In this document: positions 60,609-64,000 of the stretch, piece by piece
Position numbering within the stretch: position 1 is the first letter of the stretch
How the letters are laid out: every line of letters starts with the position of its first letter
Origin: Lachnospiraceae bacterium
Lineage (GTDB): Bacteria; Bacillota; Clostridia; Lachnospirales; Lachnospiraceae
Assembly (NCBI GenBank): GCA_910575255.1
Contig: CAJTEM010000005.1
Coordinates: forward strand, 118,525-182,524
Length of the DNA stretch: 64,000 bases
Reading direction: 5' to 3'
Position numbers and translations under genes: made by a program
The notes under the pieces: generated by a model
Seen by the model: the letters and a program-made list of their open reading frames with translations, nothing else
Told to the model about the DNA's origin: nothing
Databases searched by the model: none

Positions 60609-63155
60609 ATGAAGAATAAAACCATACGATTTTTGCAGGTCAGCCTTATTTTTGTATCTATTCTTTGTGTCGGTATTTTTTTGTTCCTTGCGGCCTATAT
60701 GAACCAAAAAAGCGCCGGAACCATCAGTGAGGTGGGGAACATTTATATGTCAGGCATGAATGAACGGATATTACTGCATTTCAGGACCACGATAGAGATG
60801 CGTTTGTCGCATGTAGAGGATCTGGAACGTCTGGCATCCTCCACGATGTACCAGGACAATCAGAAGCTGCGGGAAGAATTATCCTATAATGCAATGGCAA
60901 GAGGTTTTTCGTATCTGGGACTGTATTCTCAGGATGGAGATTTTGACATGCTTTATGGAGCGGAGCTGGAGGTAATAGATACAGAGTCGTTTCTGAAGTC
61001 TTTGAGTAAGCGGGAGAAGAAGATAGCAGTAGGAAAGGATGCGCAGGGAAGGGATATTGTGCTTCTGGGGGTTCCGCTCTTCCATCCGATGGATGGGATG
61101 GAAGGTCAGATAGCGGTAGTTGCAGGACTGCCCATAGAATATATCAGTGATATACTGTCCTTGAATCAGGAAGAATCTCTGGTATATTCTCACATTATTC
61201 GCCGTGACGGGAGTTTTGTCATCAAAAGCGCAGATGCTTTTCGCAGCAATTATTTTGAGAGGATCCGTGCCTTTCTTGAAGAAAGCCCGGATTTGGCGGA
61301 AGAGCATGTCAGGAAACTTAGGGAAGCCATGGAGAGCAATGCAGATTATTCGGCAGTGATCCATCTTCCTGAGGAGAGACGTCATCTGTATTGTACCAAA
61401 TTGCCCTATTCCGAATGGTTCCTGGTAACGGTTATGCCTTACGGAGAACTGGATCAGGTGGTCAATCGGCTGGGATTGCAGTGGGAAATTATGGGATTGG
61501 GCGGCTGCGGTATCATTCTGGCAGCGTTGTTGACTGTTTTTATCCGTTATTATCAGCTTACCCGGCAGCAGATCCGTCAGCTGGAGGAGGCAAGGCAGGA
61601 GGCGCTTTTTGCCAATAAGGCAAAAAGCGAGTTCCTTTCCAATATGAGCCATGATATCCGTACACCGATGAATGCCATTGTTGGAATGACGGCAATTGCC
61701 ATTGCCAATCAGGACAACCCGCAGCAGATCCAGAACTGCCTGCGGAAGATAGCGCTTTCCAGCAAGCATCTGCTTGGCCTGATCAATGACGTGCTGGATA
61801 TGTCCAGAATCGAGAGCGGTAAGATGACTCTTAATATGGATCAGGTTTCCCTGCGGGAAGTTATGGACAGTATTGTGAATATTGTACAGCCGCAGATAAA
61901 AACCAAGAATCAGAAGTTCGATGTATTAATCCATGATATCCACACAGAGAATGTATATTGTGACAGTGTGCGGCTCAATCAGATTCTTTTGAATTTATTG
62001 TCTAATGCGATCAAATTCACGCCAGAGAATGGGAACATCCATGTGGCGCTGGAGGAGGAAGAAGGATCGCCTCGGGGAGAGGAATATGTGCGGATCCATC
62101 TGCGGGTAAAGGATAATGGAATCGGGATGACACCGGAGTTTCAGGAGAAAATCTTTGAGTCCTTTACCCGGGAGGACAGTGCCCGTGTGCGGAAGACGGA
62201 AGGAACCGGCCTGGGGATGGCGATAACAAAATATATTGTGGATACCATGGGCGGTACGATCGAAGTGGAAAGCGAGCTGGGAAAGGGAAGCGAATTCCAT
62301 ATTACACTTGATATGGAAAAGGCAGAGATACAGGAATCGGATATGATTTTGCCCAAGTGGAATATGCTGGTGGTGGACGATGACAAGCAGCTGTGTGAAA
62401 CCACAGTGTCTGCTTTAAGCAGCATAGGCATTGACGCGGAGTGGGTTCTGGATGGTGAGAGCGCTGTTGAGAGGGTGAAGGAGAATCACGAGAAACATCA
62501 GGATTATCATATTATCCTTCTGGACTGGAAGCTTCCCGGGATCGACGGAATTGAGACTGCCCGCCAGATTCGGAGATGTATGGGAGATCAGGTTCCGATT
62601 CTGCTGATTTCGGCTTATGAGTGGAGTGAGATTGAGGAACGGGCAAGAGAGGCAGGCGTAACCGGATTTATCGCGAAGCCTCTGTTCAAATCAACCCTGT
62701 ATCATGGACTGAAGCCGTTTGCAGACAGCTTGGAGGAGACCCGGGAGGATCAGAAAGAAGAGATCAGCTTCAGCGGAATGAAGATTTTGCTGGCAGAGGA
62801 TAATGATCTGAACTGGGAGATTGCAGAGGAGCTGTTGTCAGAGATGGGTATGGAGCTGGAGCGGGCAGAGAACGGACAGATTTGTATCGATATGTTCCAG
62901 AATTCGCCTGTGGGGTATTACCAGGCGGTTTTGATGGATATCCGGATGCCTATCATGACTGGTTATGAGGCGGCATGGGGAATCCGAAAGCTTGACCGGC
63001 CGGATGCGGATATTCCGATCATTGCCATGACGGCCGATGCCTTTTCCGAAGATATTAAGCGGTGCCTGGACTGTGGCATGAACGCCCATGTAGCGAAACC
63101 GATTGATGTTCAGGAGATATGCCGTTTGTTGGAAAAATTTGTCTATAAGAAGTAA
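60609..63155 (+). CDS. Hybrid sensor histidine kinase with two receiver domains
   Basis: 848 residues. TM1 at about 5-27, an extracytoplasmic sensor of about 260 residues (Cache-like in length, not identified by motif), TM2 at about 290-315, then HisKA with SEFLSNMSHDIRTPMNAIVGM (phospho-His), HATPase with NLLSNAIKFTPENG, DNGIGM and GTGLGMAI. Receiver 1 (about 585-700) has the acceptor Asp in IILLDWKLPGIDG, and receiver 2 (about 725-845) in AVLMDIRMPIMTG. The start ATG 60609 follows AGGGGG; an in-frame ATG at 60588 is less likely. Together with the HPt and the HD-GYP/GGDEF regulator it forms a complete phosphorelay. Confidence 0.93.
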   Translation: MKNKTIRFLQVSLIFVSILCVGIFLFLAAYMNQKSAGTISEVGNIYMSGMNERILLHFRTTIEMRLSHVEDLERLASSTMYQDNQKLREELSYNAMARGFSYLGLYSQDGDFDMLYGAELEVIDTESFLKSLSKREKKIAVGKDAQGRDIVLLGVPLFHPMDGMEGQIAVVAGLPIEYISDILSLNQEESLVYSHIIRRDGSFVIKSADAFRSNYFERIRAFLEESPDLAEEHVRKLREAMESNADYSAVIHLPEERRHLYCTKLPYSEWFLVTVMPYGELDQVVNRLGLQWEIMGLGGCGIILAALLTVFIRYYQLTRQQIRQLEEARQEALFANKAKSEFLSNMSHDIRTPMNAIVGMTAIAIANQDNPQQIQNCLRKIALSSKHLLGLINDVLDMSRIESGKMTLNMDQVSLREVMDSIVNIVQPQIKTKNQKFDVLIHDIHTENVYCDSVRLNQILLNLLSNAIKFTPENGNIHVALEEEEGSPRGEEYVRIHLRVKDNGIGMTPEFQEKIFESFTREDSARVRKTEGTGLGMAITKYIVDTMGGTIEVESELGKGSEFHITLDMEKAEIQESDMILPKWNMLVVDDDKQLCETTVSALSSIGIDAEWVLDGESAVERVKENHEKHQDYHIILLDWKLPGIDGIETARQIRRCMGDQVPILLISAYEWSEIEERAREAGVTGFIAKPLFKSTLYHGLKPFADSLEETREDQKEEISFSGMKILLAEDNDLNWEIAEELLSEMGMELERAENGQICIDMFQNSPVGYYQAVLMDIRMPIMTGYEAAWGIRKLDRPDADIPIIAMTADAFSEDIKRCLDCGMNAHVAKPIDVQEICRLLEKFVYKK

Positions 63156-63162
63156 AACAATA

Positions 63163-63882
63163 ATGAAGAGGAAAAGCAAGATCACAAAAAAGAAAATCAC
63201 AAAAAAGAAAATCATAAAAGGACTTAGAGCGTTCTCCTGCTGCTGCCTGATTCTGGCGGCAGCAGGAGTGCTTTGTCTGCTCGCAGGTAATTATTATGTG
63301 AGGAAAAGCGTGGAAGGAAATATTCTGGAAACAGATGAGAATTCAGAGGGTTTATCTGTGGATTGTATTCTGGTACTGGGCTGCGGACTGCGTCCGGACG
63401 GAGAGCCGACACAGATGCTGAAGGATCGTCTGGATGCAGGAATTGCGCTCTATCAGTCTGGTGCAGCTCCAAAGCTTTTGATGAGCGGGGATCATGGCCG
63501 GGTTCAGTATGATGAGGTCAATCGGATGAAACAGTATGCCATAGACCGGGGAGTACCGTCCCGCGATGTTTTTATGGATCATGCCGGATTTTCCACATAT
63601 GAGAGCATGTACCGGGCCAGGGATGTATTCCAGGTGCAGCGAGCTCTTGTGGTAACACAGGAATATCATCTCTACCGCGCCCTGTATGACGGAAAGCAGC
63701 TGGGGCTGGAGGTGTGGGGAGTCCCGGCAAAAAAGATTCGATATGGAGGACAGAGACGTCGGGACATCAGAGAGATCCTGGCCAGGAATAAGGATATTCT
63801 TTTTTGCCTGGTCCGACCGGAACCGAAATATCTGGGAGAGGCGATTCCGGTCAGCGGGGACGGGGATCTGACGAATGATTGA
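63163..63882 (+). CDS. DUF218 (SanA/YdcF/ElyC-like) membrane-anchored protein
   Basis: About 239 residues. A very basic N-terminus with a threefold ITKKK-type repeat (about 5-20), one membrane helix (about 24-46, Cys-rich at its start) and an extracytoplasmic DUF218 domain: DCILVLGCGLRPDGEPTQMLKDRLDAGIALYQ (core VLGCGLRPDG), LLMSGDHGR, the conserved RGVPSRDVFMDHAGFSTYESM region and ALVVTQEYHLYRALY. SanA-type proteins affect envelope integrity and vancomycin tolerance; the biochemical function is unsettled. It follows the kinase by 7 nt with only a weak ribosome site, so translation may be coupled. Confidence 0.82.
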   Translation: MKRKSKITKKKITKKKIIKGLRAFSCCCLILAAAGVLCLLAGNYYVRKSVEGNILETDENSEGLSVDCILVLGCGLRPDGEPTQMLKDRLDAGIALYQSGAAPKLLMSGDHGRVQYDEVNRMKQYAIDRGVPSRDVFMDHAGFSTYESMYRARDVFQVQRALVVTQEYHLYRALYDGKQLGLEVWGVPAKKIRYGGQRRRDIREILARNKDILFCLVRPEPKYLGEAIPVSGDGDLTND

Positions 63883-63886
63883 GGGG

Positions 63887-64000
63887 GGTACGCCTTGGAG
63901 CAAAGGGAGAGCAGCAGCCGTCCGCTCTGGGAAAAAGGTTCCCCGGATTGCGAGTTTCTAAACATCCTGCAAACGCAATCCGGGGAACCTTTTTCCCAGA
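63887..64000. repeat. Palindromic intergenic element, copy E (cut by the window end)
   Basis: GGTACGCC box at 63887-63894, then perfect 27-bp arms at 63926-63952 and 63974-64000 around a 21-nt core. Arms and core (GCGAGTTTC...CATCCTGCAAACGC) match copy D at 31494-31610. The element probably continues beyond the window. Confidence 0.8.

Overview
The window looks like a chromosomal segment of an anaerobic, gut-type Firmicute, most likely a Lachnospiraceae (Clostridium cluster XIVa) member. The evidence is a clostridial-order Rnf complex (rnfCDGEAB), an [FeFe]-hydrogenase maturase HydG, a T-box-controlled nondiscriminating AspRS-GatCAB operon, a CIRCE/HrcA-controlled heat-shock operon, a rhamnose catabolic cluster, and strong AGGAGG-type ribosome binding sites throughout. 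No rRNA, tRNA, phage, transposase or CRISPR array was seen. Almost all genes lie on the + strand; the exceptions are an orphan NMT1-like lipoprotein with its LysR neighbour (15.5-17.5 kb) and two 3D-domain secreted proteins (43.3-45.0 kb).

Layout. 0-6.1 kb: HAD phosphatase, MATE exporter, hydG behind a leader with an internal terminator, a second HAD phosphatase and a threonine aldolase. 6.5-15.4 kb: a LacI-controlled amino-sugar locus (lacI, NagB-like deaminase, a membrane protein resembling a degenerate M48 peptidase, sodium/solute symporter, AGE-family 2-epimerase, ceramidase-like zinc protein, SIS protein, NagA) with two LacI-type operators. 15.5-19 kb: orphan NMT1-like lipoprotein, LysR regulator and a divergent CPA2 antiporter sharing overlapping promoters. 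19.2-24 kb: MATE exporter, short UppS-like prenyltransferase, polar amino acid ABC transporter. 24.3-29.7 kb: T-box RNA, aspS, gatC, gatA, gatB, which together would make Asn-tRNA(Asn) through Asp-tRNA(Asn). 30.2-31.5 kb: MocR-fold aspartate aminotransferase. 31.9-37.6 kb: AraC regulator, rhaM, rhaB, an AraA/FucI-fold isomerase in the place expected for rhaA, and rhaD. 38.2-43.3 kb: GtrA and YfhO-like envelope glycosylation genes, then argH. 45.2-51.4 kb: hrcA-grpE-dnaK-dnaJ and a DUF4234 membrane protein. 51.6-57.7 kb: a broken Uma2 gene and the Rnf operon. 58.1-63.9 kb: a phosphorelay (REC-HD-GYP-PAS-GGDEF protein, HPt, double-receiver hybrid kinase) and a DUF218 (SanA/YdcF-like) membrane protein.

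The most unusual feature is a family of long palindromic intergenic elements without coding capacity (29743-30001, 31494-31610, 32998-33304, 37714-37772, 37921-38088, 63887-64000). They share short terminal repeats beginning AATGTC and a GGTACGCC box. The two complete large copies share an internal core, but their roughly 46-47 bp outer arms differ completely in sequence while each remains self-complementary. A separate 216-bp element with 20-bp terminal inverted repeats sits inside the aspS leader, downstream of the T-box terminator.

All functional calls rest on reading translated motifs and DNA patterns by eye; no database search was run.
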